The notes: generated from the sequence alone by a model not told the origin. Shown: positions 9,301 through 18,908, numbered from the stretch's first letter. The stretch: DNA of 59,332 nt from Scytonema millei VB511283 (GCF_000817735.3 NZ_JTJC03000013.1:1-59332), one strand, 5' to 3'. A program made the numbers and translations.

Positions 9301-9436
9301 AGTTACACAAAAATAGAATTTAGTCAGATAGGGCGATCGCAGCCCTACTGTAGACTATCGAGCGATCGCCCCACATTTACACCCCCCAAAGGATGAAGTG
9401 GTGCGTGGTGACAGATAACTGATAACTGATAACTTT

Positions 9437-9622
9437 TCACTGATTTTTCCGTGCTTTCCAAGTGCCACCATAGCGGTAAAAAGGGTTATCTTCACTTACA
9501 CTAGCCCAACAACTCTCACACACGAAAACCCACGTTGCCGACTCGTCGTATTGTACGCGAAACAAAATCGGTGCGGGTTGCCCACACCGATCGCAAAGTT
9601 TTGTCCGAAGCTTGCGCCCCAT
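9437..9622 (-). CDS. Small conserved cyanobacterial protein with zinc-ribbon cysteines
   Basis: About 61 residues, with a CDRCG pair near the N-terminus and CESCW further on, so a single zinc-binding ribbon is likely. It ends with a conserved-looking YGGTWKARK tail. The function is unknown. The start could instead be the ATG at 9649, which overlaps the stop of the upstream PIN/TRAM gene as TAATG and would add nine residues; I prefer 9622, where the basic MGRKLRTKLC segment begins. It is almost certainly translated from the PIN/TRAM transcript. Confidence 0.65.
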   Translation of the reverse strand: MGRKLRTKLCDRCGQPAPILFRVQYDESATWVFVCESCWASVSEDNPFYRYGGTWKARKNQ

Positions 9623-9648
9623 ATGCCCCGTTTTACTTCCTATAACCA

Positions 9649-10728
9649 TTAAGCATAAGCTGATGCTTGTGGTTTGGCGAAGATCATTCTTCCTGCTGAG
9701 GTTTGTAAAGCACTCGTTACAACAACGCGCAATTCGCCACCAATATAGCTACTACCATCCTCAACAACTACCATCGTTCCATCCTCTAGGTAGCCTATGC
9801 CTTGACTGGGTTCTTTGCCTTCCTTGAGAATCTTCAAGTCAATATTGTCTCCTGGCAGGTAACTGGGGCGTAGGGACTGTACCAGATCGTTGAGATTCAA
9901 CACGGGGATTTTTTGTAGACTCGCTACCTGAGACAAGTTGTAGTCGTTGGTTAAAAGAGTACCGTTGATCTCTTGCACGAACCGGACTAACTTAGCATCT
10001 ACTGTAGGGACATCTTCGTAGTCAGTCGAATGAATGGCAATGCGTTCTGGATAACTTGCTTGGATGCGGTTGAGGATTTCTAACCCCCTCCTACCCCGCA
10101 ATCGTTTGAGATCCTTTGCCCCGTCTGCTAGTTGCTGCAATTCTTGGATGACGAACTGCGGCACGAGAATTTGTCCTTCTAGAAATCCGGTAGCTAGCAG
10201 CGTTTCGATTCGACCGTCGATAATACAACTCGTATCTAAAACCTTAGTTGCCGCAGGTTTTAGCGTTCCCTCTGCGACTAACATCGTCTCAACTGAATTG
10301 GGATTGATCAGCCTCAAAAATGTCCGTCCGTGGGTGTCAGCCAGATTGATACCTGTAAAAGCGAAAAGGATGCTACCTAAAACCGCGACTAGGGGCTTGA
10401 TAAAGCTAAAATCCTGCGGAATCGGTAGCAGAAAGAGGGGGGCTAGCATTAAGTTGGCGATTAATAGCCCCAGCACCATGCCAATTGCGCGTGTCAATAA
10501 AACGTCAACTGGCATCTCTCGAACTTTGGTTTCGAGACGGCGATAGGTCGTTTGAAAACTCAGTCCAACTCCACCACCGATCATTGCCGCAAAAACAGCG
10601 ATGACTAATCGTAGCGCATCGAGATTGGTAACTTGCCGCTGCACGGTTTCTGGCAACAGCTCTATGCTGTAGAAGCCGATTCCGGCTCCTGCTATGATGA
10701 ATGTAATAATTATGATTGCGTCCAGCAT
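9649..10728 (-). CDS. PIN/TRAM-domain membrane protein (YacL-like)
   Basis: A 359-residue protein. The first ~130 residues hold four hydrophobic segments. From about 162 a PIN nuclease-like domain starts (LDTSCIIDGR with Asp165 and Asp171, then LVPQFVIQELQQLAD and LLTNDYNL), and the end (about 290-350) is a TRAM-like RNA-binding domain (GKEPSQGIGYLEDGTMVVVE). The Bacillus YacL family has the same order. PIN domains cut RNA with Mg2+; the target of this group is not known. The zinc-ribbon gene overlaps its stop codon. Confidence 0.88.
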   Translation of the reverse strand: MLDAIIIITFIIAGAGIGFYSIELLPETVQRQVTNLDALRLVIAVFAAMIGGGVGLSFQTTYRRLETKVREMPVDVLLTRAIGMVLGLLIANLMLAPLFLLPIPQDFSFIKPLVAVLGSILFAFTGINLADTHGRTFLRLINPNSVETMLVAEGTLKPAATKVLDTSCIIDGRIETLLATGFLEGQILVPQFVIQELQQLADGAKDLKRLRGRRGLEILNRIQASYPERIAIHSTDYEDVPTVDAKLVRFVQEINGTLLTNDYNLSQVASLQKIPVLNLNDLVQSLRPSYLPGDNIDLKILKEGKEPSQGIGYLEDGTMVVVEDGSSYIGGELRVVVTSALQTSAGRMIFAKPQASAYA

Positions 10729-11498
10729 TGGTTAAGTCCAATTGAATTGGGGTTATACTCCATTGCTTGGATTCCCCTGTCTGGGTTGGTATGAGAATCA
10801 GCAATTTATCGATACTGGCTCTATGATATAACCTTGAGGTTATGAGGTGCTGTCCGATCGCGACGGTTAATACTACTCTTAACAAGAAGATTGTTAAAAA
10901 ATAGTTTGTTTAGAAGGAGACAGGAAACAGAATGGAGCGAAAACGCAGTTCAGGTCTATTTTTTTCTTTCCCAATATCTGTGGTTCTCTTTCTTTTGGCA
11001 TAATTATTTTTGGATTACCAAGCTTCAAATATATAACTATAGTTTTTAACTTCATTCTTCTATCTCCTTCTCTCCTATTTTCTTTTGTAAACTTTCAATT
11101 GTTCATAAACCAAATTTTATCCTGCTTGAGACAGGAAGCGAAATCAGTTAAGAGTTAATTAAGGCAATGTTTTTGTTAGCAGATCGCATCGAGTTTCCAA
11201 ATCAATTTTCATAAACTTTATTAAACAATCATTGACAAATCTCAAGTTATCGATCCCCACTTTCAGTCTCAAGGGTAATATTACCGAAACTTTAGTTCAG
11301 TCTGAGTAACAGAAATACGAATTCTTAGATATCTCTAAAGACAAGATTCTAGCTGCGATTCGAGTTCTTTTGCCCTAAAAACTATAAAGATTTAGTATAT
11401 AGAGCTACCCATTTTTGGTATGATTTTTACTAGCGAAGCCAAGTAGTAAAGCAAAAAGACACTATCAGAATCAAAAGAATTTATTCATTCCTGTTGTT
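10729..11498. other. Long AT-rich intergenic region (770 bases)
   Basis: Lies between divergent genes and must contain their promoters. A TTAACAA/TTGTTAA inverted repeat sits near 10878-10897. Pyrimidine-rich stretches occur around 10960-11090. I see no tRNA, convincing ORF, or dispersed repeat; the short ORFs here are out-of-frame overlaps with the PIN/TRAM gene. Confidence 0.45.
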
Positions 11499-12824
11499 TT
11501 GCGATCGCCACTTTTTACCGTGACTACCAGATTAAATCTGACTCCACGAAACTTAACTTTAGAATTAGCACATTTAGGGATTCCCAGTGCAGCTTACATA
11601 CATATCCCATTCTGTCGGCGGCGCTGCTACTATTGCGATTTTCCAATTTCCGTTGTGGGGGATCGCTTGCGGGGTGAGACATCTGGCACGATTTCTCAAT
11701 ACGTACAGATTTTGTCTCAAGAGATTGCCGCTACACCAGCTCTAGGAAAACCTTTAGAAACAATTTTTTTTGGTGGTGGTACGCCTTCATTATTATCGAG
11801 CAGTCAGCTAGCGCAAATTATAGAAGAGCTCGAACGTCAATTTGGGATCTCTCCTCAAGCCGAAATTTCAATGGAGATCGATCCAGGTACGTTTACCCTC
11901 GCCCAACTCCAAGAATACATATCGGCTGGGGTAAATCGATTCAGTCTTGGCGTACAAGCATTTCAGCCAGAATTGTTACAAGCTTGCGGGCGATCGCACG
12001 ATCTGAATGACATTTGGCAAGCTGTAGAATTATTTCGTCAGGCTCAAGTACCAAATTTCAGCATCGATCTGATTTCTGGATTACCGCGCCAAACCCTAGA
12101 ACAGTGGCAAGAATCGCTCTTAAAAGCAGTGGCGATCGCACCCAATCATATTTCAATTTACGACTTAACCATTGAGCCTGGAACAGTTTTCGGGCGCTAC
12201 TATCAATCGGGGGCAAGTCCATTGCCTTCAGACGAACTGACAGTGCAAATGTATTGTCTTGCCCAGCAAACTCTGACAAAGGCTGGATACGAACACTACG
12301 AAATTTCCAACTACGCCCAGCCAAACTATCAATGTCATCACAATCGAACTTATTGGGAAAATCGTCCCTACTACGGTTTTGGTATGGGTGCAGCTAGCTA
12401 CACCAATAATCAAAGATTTACCCGTCCCCGTAAAACAAAAGAATACTCTGACTGGGTAGAAGATTTTATCGCTGCTGGAGGAGTGTTAGATTGTCCTCAA
12501 ACTCCACCGGAGGAAGTTTTACTAGACATTTTGATGTTGGGCTTAAGGTTGCAAGAGGGAGTCAGTTTATCTACATTATCTCAATTTGGAGATGACAAAA
12601 TACAACAAATTTGGACTTGCTTGCAACCGTATCAGCATCAGGGCTGGATAGCAATGACAGGGGCGATCGCCCAACCTTTTTATGCAAAAGGCTGGAACAA
12701 AGTTATTGGCAACATGTTTTACGGCGAGAACCTCGTAGGCGATTGGCGATTACGGTTAACCGATCCGCAAGGATTTTTATTTTCCAACGTCGTTTTAGCA
12801 GATTTGTTTGAGAAGTTGGGATGA
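11499..12824 (+). CDS. hemW: HemW-like radical SAM protein (coproporphyrinogen III oxidase-like family)
   Basis: About 441 residues. The radical SAM cluster motif CRRRCYYC follows AAYIHIPF, and the ETIFFGGGTPSLL and GVQAF segments are typical of the HemN/HemW family. HemW proteins bind heme and are thought to act in heme delivery; true oxygen-independent coproporphyrinogen oxidases (HemN) have extra N-terminal features lacking here. The HNRTYWEN segment near residue 285 fits HemW. The start is uncertain: no ATG precedes the core, so the TTG at 11499 or GTG at 11520 must be used. Confidence 0.85.
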   Translation: MRSPLFTVTTRLNLTPRNLTLELAHLGIPSAAYIHIPFCRRRCYYCDFPISVVGDRLRGETSGTISQYVQILSQEIAATPALGKPLETIFFGGGTPSLLSSSQLAQIIEELERQFGISPQAEISMEIDPGTFTLAQLQEYISAGVNRFSLGVQAFQPELLQACGRSHDLNDIWQAVELFRQAQVPNFSIDLISGLPRQTLEQWQESLLKAVAIAPNHISIYDLTIEPGTVFGRYYQSGASPLPSDELTVQMYCLAQQTLTKAGYEHYEISNYAQPNYQCHHNRTYWENRPYYGFGMGAASYTNNQRFTRPRKTKEYSDWVEDFIAAGGVLDCPQTPPEEVLLDILMLGLRLQEGVSLSTLSQFGDDKIQQIWTCLQPYQHQGWIAMTGAIAQPFYAKGWNKVIGNMFYGENLVGDWRLRLTDPQGFLFSNVVLADLFEKLG

Positions 12825-12834
12825 GTTATTGATA

Positions 12835-12956
12835 ATTGGTGGTTGATGGTTGACGGTTGACGGTTGATGGTTGACGGTTGATGGTTGACGGTTGATGGTT
12901 AACAGTTGACGGTTAACTGATAACTGATAACTGATAACTGATAACTGATAACTGAC
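12835..12956. repeat. Tandem low-complexity repeats (GGTTGATGGTTGAC and ACTGATA units)
   Basis: About 75 bases of alternating GTTGACG/GTTGATG heptamers are followed by six tandem copies of ACTGATA. This heptamer class recurs at 9413-9436, 16375-16440, 22929-22965 and 25540-25563. It fills the gap between convergent genes. Confidence 0.85.
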
Positions 12957-13376
12957 TTACCAATCACTCCTTTGCGGCGCGGGGCGACGACTGGGTTTTT
13001 TTTCTGGTAAGACAACACTCACATCTCTAGCCGGACAGCCAACTGCTACAGCTAAGTTGATTTTTTGATTGGCAGCTTCGTTATCTACAAAAATATATGC
13101 CAAGTCAACATTCGCGCCGTTGACTCTCACCTCCCAGAAATCCTGACTGCCTGTCGTTGCCGCTGCTAAATCTTGGATCGCGATTTGGTTGGGAATGCGA
13201 TCGCCACAAGGTTCGCATAACTGATATATAGTTTGACCGACTTGCAATCTAGAAACTGCCGCTAAAGCTTGTTCTTTACTAACGTAAGCGCATTGATCTG
13301 CCCATGCTTCGGTAGCAAATCCCAAACAAACGCACAAAGATACAAAAATTGGATGCGATCGCCACTTTTTTCTCAC
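12957..13376 (-). CDS. Small secreted hypothetical protein
   Basis: A 139-residue protein with a clear signal peptide (basic MRKKWRSHP, then a hydrophobic FVSLCVCLGFATEAWA stretch with cleavage likely after AWA). The mature part has four cysteines (CAYVS, CEPCG, GCPARD) that could form disulfides, and ends in a basic Pro/Arg tail. It probably resides in the periplasm or outside. I do not recognise a family. Confidence 0.65.
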   Translation of the reverse strand: MRKKWRSHPIFVSLCVCLGFATEAWADQCAYVSKEQALAAVSRLQVGQTIYQLCEPCGDRIPNQIAIQDLAAATTGSQDFWEVRVNGANVDLAYIFVDNEAANQKINLAVAVGCPARDVSVVLPEKKPSRRPAPQRSDW

Positions 13377-13717
13377 TGTCTTGCTCTAAATAGAGGTAGC
13401 TTATTTTAACTATTGCGGGGGATTTTTAGAGCGAATTTGGTGTGAAATTACGATATCCTCTCTACCCACAATTGCTGTGAGGTAGACATACAGATGATCC
13501 CGTGGATAGATGGCTCTACACGTTAGTAAGACTTAAATTAGAATCCTAGACTTGTAGTGAACTTTACCAAAAAACAAGCCCAGTTTGGTTGTTCGCATTC
13601 CGTTTTTCATGGTATGTAAAAACTAACCATGCCAAGTATTAATACTTGCGTTGGCTGGAAAATTCATTATTCCATACCACTTTTTTCTATCTTACTACTC
13701 AGCGATCGCAATTAACT
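13377..13717. other. Divergent intergenic region (341 bases)
   Basis: No gene, RNA or strong repeat recognised. It carries the promoters of the secreted protein gene (left) and the glycosyltransferase gene (right). An in-frame upstream extension of the glycosyltransferase ORF to 13646 has no family similarity and is unlikely to be translated. Confidence 0.4.
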
Positions 13718-14788
13718 ATGAAAATTGCTCAAGTTGCGCCTTTGTGGGAGAGAGTACCACCCCTTACCTACGGGGGTACAGAATTAGTCGTGAGTCAGTT
13801 GACTGACGAATTAGTACGTCGCGGTCATGAGGTGACATTATTTGCTTCTGGCGACTCTCAAACTTTGGCTCGCTTAGAAGCAGTATGTCCTCGTGCTATC
13901 CGTTTAGATCCAGAAATTAAAGACTATACAGTCTATGAAATGTTGGAAATCAGTCAAGTTTATGAAAGAGCGGCAGAATTCGATCTGATCCACTCTCACA
14001 TAGGCTTGGCAGTATTGGCAATTGCTTCCCGAGTCAAAACACCAACTATCCACACGCTACACGGTAACTTTACGCCAGAAAATAGCAAACTCTTTCAGCT
14101 ACATCATCAACAACCCTATATCAGCATTAGCAATGCCCAAAGGCAATTAGATCTCAATTATTTGCGAACTGTATATAACGGGATTGATGTCGAAAAGTAT
14201 TCTTTCTTTGCCCAACCCCAAGAACCGCCTTACCTTGCTTTTCTAGGGCGACTGTCACCAGAAAAAGGACCGCATCACGCGATCGCAGTTGCCAAGCAGA
14301 CAGGTTTACCGCTGAAGATTGCAGGCAAAATTGATGCTAGCGATCGCTCCTTTTTTGAACGAGAAATTGCACCACAAGTTGATGGTAAGCAAATTGAATA
14401 TATTGGGGAAGTCAATCGCGCTCAAAAAATCGAATTACTTGGCAATGCATCTGTAACTCTATTTCCGATTACCTGGGACGAACCATTTGGCTTAGTCATG
14501 GTAGAGTCGATGGCAACAGGCACGCCAGTCATCGGTCTGAATAGAGGTTCTGTACCAGAGGTCATTTCTCCTGGGAAGTCTGGATTTATTTGTAACACCA
14601 TTGCAGAAATGGTTGCTACCGTACCGCAAGCTTTAGAACTCAACCGTCAGACTTGCCGAGAATATGTGGAGCAGCACTTTGGGATTGCGCAAATGGTAGA
14701 TGGGTACGAAGCAGCTTATCAAGAATTACTTGCTAACCGCATTGCTCAAAATGGACGCATTCTCTCTCAGAATCTTGCTCTTTCATAA
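13718..14788 (+). CDS. Family 4 glycosyltransferase
   Basis: About 356 residues from the ATG at 13718, where the usual GT4 opening MKIAQVAPLWERVPPLTYGG begins. GT-B fold landmarks follow: the donor-side FLGRLSPEKGPHHAIA, and the EPFGLVMVESMATGTPVIG motif containing the E-x7-E pair. The family transfers sugars from nucleotide donors, in cyanobacteria often for exopolysaccharide or glycolipid. The HSHIGLAVLAIA segment is the N-terminal acceptor lobe. The acceptor is unknown. It is followed 33 bases later by a small zinc-finger gene on the same strand. Confidence 0.88.
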   Translation: MKIAQVAPLWERVPPLTYGGTELVVSQLTDELVRRGHEVTLFASGDSQTLARLEAVCPRAIRLDPEIKDYTVYEMLEISQVYERAAEFDLIHSHIGLAVLAIASRVKTPTIHTLHGNFTPENSKLFQLHHQQPYISISNAQRQLDLNYLRTVYNGIDVEKYSFFAQPQEPPYLAFLGRLSPEKGPHHAIAVAKQTGLPLKIAGKIDASDRSFFEREIAPQVDGKQIEYIGEVNRAQKIELLGNASVTLFPITWDEPFGLVMVESMATGTPVIGLNRGSVPEVISPGKSGFICNTIAEMVATVPQALELNRQTCREYVEQHFGIAQMVDGYEAAYQELLANRIAQNGRILSQNLALS

Positions 14789-14821
14789 AGATTTTTCTTT
14801 TTAATATGGAGATAACCAAGT

Positions 14822-15010
14822 ATGATTAGGAAAATCCAAACTTGTCCGTGTTGCGATAATGCTGTATTGCGACATATTCGACATGGGAAAGTTTACTGGT
14901 TTTGCACTCACTGTCGGCAAGAAATCCCCATTTTGGGGATCGAACGAACTCCCGTAGAGACTAGTATTTCTGAGGCGATCGCCCTCGGTCAACCTTCGGT
15001 CAAAGCATAA
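14822..15010 (+). CDS. Small zinc-ribbon protein
   Basis: 62 residues with CPCC at 8-11 and CTHC at 28-31, spaced as in a short zinc ribbon, and an RHGKVYWFC core. Such small proteins are widespread in cyanobacteria without a known role. It lies just downstream of the GT4 gene and may be co-transcribed. Confidence 0.65.
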   Translation: MIRKIQTCPCCDNAVLRHIRHGKVYWFCTHCRQEIPILGIERTPVETSISEAIALGQPSVKA

Positions 15011-15104
15011 AAAGCCTGGGCGATTAGAAATCGCCGCTATACAAACCAAGTCCGCCTGCGAGGACTGACAGTAAACGTTAATCTCTTAACCCGCGCAGGC
15101 GGGT

Positions 15105-15262
15105 TTTGTACGCGGCTAATGTTGGGCAACCCGTTGCCCAACCGCCCGCTTCTGTGTAGTCGAGCCAGTGCGTTGTGGAGCCAGCGCCGTGCGGGGGTTC
15201 CCCCCGTTGAGGCGACTGGCGTGGGGTTCCCCCCGTTGAAGCAACTGGCGTGCGACTTACAG
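15105..15262. repeat. Degenerate intergenic repeat (GGGGTTCCCCCCGTTGA units)
   Basis: Contains two copies of GGGGTTCCCCCCGTTGA plus GGCGACTGGCGTG-like units, and a GTTGGGCAACCCGTTGCCCAAC palindrome-rich stretch at the start. It lies before the dehydrogenase gene and is read through in its frame without any family similarity, so it is treated as non-coding. Confidence 0.7.
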
Positions 15263-15319
15263 TTGCCAGATGCAATTGACCTGCTACAATCAACCGCAGA
15301 AGTTACAAAGCAAGAAAAA

Positions 15320-16348
15320 ATGCTAGCTGCGGTGCTATATGGTCGAGAAGACTTGCGTTTGGAACAAGTCGCCGAACCTAACCCAGGAACGGGAGAGGTC
15401 ATATTAGAAGTCACAGCAGCAATGACCTGCGGGACAGACCTCAAGGTATGGCGACGGGGCGGACATGCCAAAATGCTCAAACCGCCAACTCTGTTTGGAC
15501 ATGAAGCAGCTGGAAGAATTGTCGCAGTGGGTGCAGAGGTCAAGAATTGGCAAGTGGGCGATCGCGTTGTTGCGAATAATTCCGCTCCATGCATGAAATG
15601 CTTCTTCTGTCAACGGCAAGAATATTCCCTGTGTCTCAACTTAACTTGGAATAACGGTACATTTGCGCAATACCTAAAAATTCCTGCTCCAATTGTCGAA
15701 CATAATCTTTTAGCAATCCCCCCTACCTTAACGGATGAATTAGCAGCGCTAACCGAACCTCTGGCTTGCGTGCTGCACGGAGTCGCTAGGTCGAATGTAA
15801 AAGTAGGCGATCGCGTCGTCGTGTTGGGCGATGGGGCAATTGGGTTGATGTTTGTTGCCGTATTAGCCCAGCAATCGGTACAGGTCATGTTAGTTGGCGG
15901 ACGCGATCGCCGATTGCAAATCGGGGAAAAGTTCGGTGCAGCCCAAACTTACAACTACCGTCAACTAGCAGATCTTCCCGCCGTAGTCAAAGCACACACA
16001 GATGGATGGGGCGCAGATGTCGTTATAGAAGCTACCGGAATCCCCAGCGTTTGGGAAACTGCGATCGCCTGCGCTAGACCTGGGGCGACAGTCAATCTTT
16101 TCGGGGGTTGTCCCAGAGATACCAAAATTACTGTAGATACAGAACAACTGCACTACAGCGAACTTACACTGAAAGGCGTATTTCACAACACGCCAAAACA
16201 CGTCTGCACCGCCTTAGCCTTACTCGCCCGTCAAGAAATTCCCTTCGAGTTACTCATTAGCGATCGCCGTCCGCTACAAGACCTAGAACAAGTATTTCAC
16301 GAGATGCAGCAACGGCAAGTTATCAAAGTTGCAATTTATCCTAAGTGA
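15320..16348 (+). CDS. Zinc-dependent medium-chain alcohol/polyol dehydrogenase
   Basis: 342 residues from the ATG at 15320, where the family opening (MLAAVLYGREDLRLEQV) begins. It has the catalytic-zinc region MTCGTDLKVW and GHEAAGRIVAVG. A structural-zinc cysteine set follows (CMKCFFCQRQEYSLC) and then the nucleotide fold VVVLGDGAIGLM. It oxidises an alcohol or polyol with NAD(P)+. The sorbitol/threonine dehydrogenase subgroup fits best, but the substrate is not known. The longer ORF upstream is repeat DNA. Confidence 0.85.
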   Translation: MLAAVLYGREDLRLEQVAEPNPGTGEVILEVTAAMTCGTDLKVWRRGGHAKMLKPPTLFGHEAAGRIVAVGAEVKNWQVGDRVVANNSAPCMKCFFCQRQEYSLCLNLTWNNGTFAQYLKIPAPIVEHNLLAIPPTLTDELAALTEPLACVLHGVARSNVKVGDRVVVLGDGAIGLMFVAVLAQQSVQVMLVGGRDRRLQIGEKFGAAQTYNYRQLADLPAVVKAHTDGWGADVVIEATGIPSVWETAIACARPGATVNLFGGCPRDTKITVDTEQLHYSELTLKGVFHNTPKHVCTALALLARQEIPFELLISDRRPLQDLEQVFHEMQQRQVIKVAIYPK

Positions 16349-16486
16349 GTCGTGAGCGGCTAGTGGCTGGTGGCTAGTGGCTTGACTCCTTTCTAGTCAC
16401 CAGTCACGAGTCACTAGTCACTGATAACTGACCACTGATTTTGGGCATCCTAAGAAATAGGAATCAAGTTCTTGCGATCGCCTAAA

Positions 16487-17284
16487 ATGTCACTCCCACT
16501 GCTTTTTGCTCAAGCATCAGTTAAACCAAAATCTATAAAAACTCAAACTGTATCGCCTCCACCTGCTGAGTTTCCCGTTCTTTGGGCATCTGCTTCTGGC
16601 GGACTTTTCATATTAATAGTTGGTCTTGCTGTTTTTTGCAAGCTGAAATTCAAGCAGCTAGAAAAAAAAGTGAGAATGGAACAATTCCGCACTCAAGAGA
16701 CACAGAAACAATTAAAGCTAGCTCTAGAAACTATTCGGAGAATTGAGGAAAACCCAGATTTAATTAATTCTCGCGAACTGAATCTTGACTATTTACGAAT
16801 GCGAATGGCGGAAGAGGTGTTCCATTTCGCCATCATCAGTCAAATTAAAGCCAAGATCAAAGATAAAATCTCTCAAGCCCTGCGTCCTGCTAATAACAAT
16901 GCAGGAGTTGTAGGAATTGCTGGTAGTAGTGGTGGAAAGCAAGTTGATGAGATTGTTGAAGTGGAATATGAAACTGGGGTGGCAATTCAAAAAAATAAAT
17001 GCGTTTTATTTCGCGTGCAAATTCGCCTAGCTAAATTACCAATTCAAACGACTTCTGCCACAGTTAAAGATATTATTGATTGTATTGAAACTTATCTCAG
17101 CCCAGCCGAAGACCACGACAATTGGCAACCGACAATTCAAGGAAGATTGGTATATATTCACTGGGATCAAAAAGCAAAACCCACACCTTTACTATTAATG
17201 GAGCAATCTAACGAAGGAGTGAACGTAAGTTTTCGCACCCAGCGATCGACCAAGAGTAAAGATTTATTCACCCATCGAATCTAA
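16487..17284 (+). CDS. Conserved hypothetical protein with one membrane anchor and coiled coil
   Basis: About 265 residues. A hydrophobic helix (around 31-53, ASASGGLFILIVGLAVF) is followed by a predicted coiled coil (KLKFKQLEKKVRMEQ to RIEEN) and then a globular cytoplasmic-looking domain ending in THRI. I recognise it only as a cyanobacterial protein of unknown role. The ATG at 16487 is preferred over the TTG at 16472. It is convergent with dps and separated by a hairpin terminator. Confidence 0.6.
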   Translation: MSLPLLFAQASVKPKSIKTQTVSPPPAEFPVLWASASGGLFILIVGLAVFCKLKFKQLEKKVRMEQFRTQETQKQLKLALETIRRIEENPDLINSRELNLDYLRMRMAEEVFHFAIISQIKAKIKDKISQALRPANNNAGVVGIAGSSGGKQVDEIVEVEYETGVAIQKNKCVLFRVQIRLAKLPIQTTSATVKDIIDCIETYLSPAEDHDNWQPTIQGRLVYIHWDQKAKPTPLLLMEQSNEGVNVSFRTQRSTKSKDLFTHRI

Positions 17285-17348
17285 AAACTGTAGGGTGGGC
17301 AACGCCCACCTTATTTGTATTGCTACGAATTCAATTCGTCCTAACAAA

Positions 17349-17380
17349 AAAGGCAACAGACTATATCTGTTGCCTTTATT
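17349..17380. terminator. Bidirectional rho-independent-type terminator
   Basis: AAAGGCAACAGA at 17349-17360 pairs with TCTGTTGCCTTT at 17366-17377 around a five-base loop, with A-run upstream and T-run downstream. It lies between convergent genes and can serve both. Confidence 0.85.
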
Positions 17381-17406
17381 TACTCACAAACTATGGTTAA
17401 ATTCAA

Positions 17407-17943
17407 CTAACGCATAGCAGGAACTTTATCTAATTCAGACTTCTTACCATCTGCTTGCAGTGCTTCACCTTCGATGAAGGAACGTAGCATCCAAGCCATT
17501 TCTTCGTGACCTTCCATCAAACCAGTCAAGAAGTCAGCCGTACCTTCGTCATGAAACTCTTCAGAACACTTGTCGATATGTTCGCGCAAATTGCGAATAA
17601 TCATTTCGTGATCGTCTACCAACTGAGCTACCATTTCAGTAGCTAAGGGTACATTATCAGCTTGCTCTTGGATAGAAGCGTACTCTACAAAGCCTTTTGC
17701 TGTACCTACAGGAAAGCCACCTAAGGCACGAACTCGCTCAGCGACAGAATCAATGGTTTCGGTTAAGGTTTGATATTGTTCTTCCCACAACTCATGCAGA
17801 GAACGGAACTGGGGACCAACAACATCCCAATGGAATTTTTTAGTTTTGATCAATAGCAAATAGGAGTTTGCTAGATCTTTATTCAACAATTCGATTACGC
17901 CTGTGCGTTGTTCTTCAGATAAACCAATGTTTAGCTTACGCAT
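17407..17943 (-). CDS. dps: Dps-family ferritin-like DNA-protection protein
   Basis: 178 residues. Dps proteins form 12-mers that oxidise and store iron, using H2O2, and protect DNA. The inter-subunit ferroxidase ligands are visible: His38 and His50 in KFHWDVVGPQFRSLHEL, then Asp65 and Glu69 in DSVAERVRALGG. Full length for the family. It is one of two Dps genes here, flanking the HTH/GrpE-like gene, with sulfiredoxin close by. Confidence 0.92.
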   Translation of the reverse strand: MRKLNIGLSEEQRTGVIELLNKDLANSYLLLIKTKKFHWDVVGPQFRSLHELWEEQYQTLTETIDSVAERVRALGGFPVGTAKGFVEYASIQEQADNVPLATEMVAQLVDDHEMIIRNLREHIDKCSEEFHDEGTADFLTGLMEGHEEMAWMLRSFIEGEALQADGKKSELDKVPAMR

Positions 17944-17975
17944 AATGTATTATTGTCTGCTCTCTTACTCCTCTT

Positions 17976-18189
17976 CTAGTGCAACAAATTAACCCCAGTC
18001 TGGGCATCAGCCATAGGGGAGATTATGTAATCGTCCTTCTGGTAAGGCTTTGAGCTAATAACTAGGGAGCAGGGAGTAGGGAGTAGGGAGCAGGGAAAGA
18101 AATGTGGTTTCTGACTTGTGACTTGTGACTTGAATTGTCTCCTTACCTCCCTTGTCTCCCTTGTCCCCTCACTCTTCACTCCTCACTCC
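17976..18189. repeat. Low-complexity intergenic repeats (AGGGAGCAGGGAGT and CTCCCTTGT units)
   Basis: GGGAGTA/GGGAGCA and CTCCCTTGTC/CTCACTC units fill the space between dps and the HTH/GrpE-like gene. The remainder near 17976-18060 shows nothing recognisable apart from the dps promoter side. Confidence 0.7.
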
Positions 18190-18861
18190 TCACATTGGGC
18201 TGACCTTGGCTCGATAGAGCAGCTTATCGCCTTGACGATAGCCTATATAGCGCACGATGACTCTTTCACCTGGCTGGGCGCTGCCCGATAATAGTTGATG
18301 TAGTTGGGGATCGTATTCTACTTCAGCCCCAACAGAGGCGATCGCTTCTACATCCCATTGTTGCAATAACTGCTCGATTGGTTTTACCAATGGTAACAAT
18401 TTGACTGCTGCTAGCTCGGGATTTTCCTTAGCTTTTTGGGCGGCTGTGGGCCATTGCAACAACCACGATTCGATCGCCTGTAAACTAGCTAGTTGAAATT
18501 CTTTTCTAAGTTCCTGTTTTTGTTTGGCTAGTTCTGCTTGCAAGCGTTCGTATTCTCTTTTTAATTCTTTTAATTCGGCAATTGGTGGTGAATTCTCACT
18601 AGGGACTACTTTACCATTAGGCGCGATCGCCGAGAAAGTGGTCATTAGCTCCCACAATGATACTTCTAACGCTTGACTGAGCTTGAATAACACATCTACC
18701 CGCATTTGCTCGATCTCTCCCCGTCGGAGCTTGCGGATTTGCTTTTCCGATACTTTTGCTTGTTGGGAAAGTGCCTTATAACTGGAAACACCCACCCGCT
18801 GCATCATTTGCTGCAACGAATGGGTGTAATCTTGACTTGACGGGAGTTGATGGTAAATCAA
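18190..18861 (-). CDS. HTH domain fused to GrpE-like C-terminus
   Basis: About 223 residues. The N-terminal part (QQMMQRVGVSSYKALSQQAKVSEKQIRKLRRG) is a Cro/C1-like helix-turn-helix. The middle is a long Gln/Glu/Lys-rich coiled coil (ELKELKREYERLQAELAKQK). The end (GERVIVRYIGYRQGDKLLYRAKV) resembles the beta domain of the nucleotide-exchange factor GrpE. It may couple stress sensing to DnaK, but this is inferred from the fold only. The start is uncertain: TTG at 18861 or ATG at 18807. The frame stays open to 19026, but that extension is encoded by a 58-base tandem duplication and is unlikely to be original. Confidence 0.65.
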   Translation of the reverse strand: MIYHQLPSSQDYTHSLQQMMQRVGVSSYKALSQQAKVSEKQIRKLRRGEIEQMRVDVLFKLSQALEVSLWELMTTFSAIAPNGKVVPSENSPPIAELKELKREYERLQAELAKQKQELRKEFQLASLQAIESWLLQWPTAAQKAKENPELAAVKLLPLVKPIEQLLQQWDVEAIASVGAEVEYDPQLHQLLSGSAQPGERVIVRYIGYRQGDKLLYRAKVSPM

Positions 18862-18908
18862 TGTTGAGTGATGAGTAAGCGATCGGCTATCTGCGATTAT
18901 GCCACTCA

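Noticed and set aside
12835-12956. Regular short repeats that could suggest a CRISPR array
   Set aside because: The units are heptamers without unique spacers, and no cas genes are near. They are low-complexity tandem repeats.
15037-15594. Minus-strand ORF opposite the start of the dehydrogenase
   Set aside because: It lies over repeat DNA and antisense to the dehydrogenase, with no family similarity.
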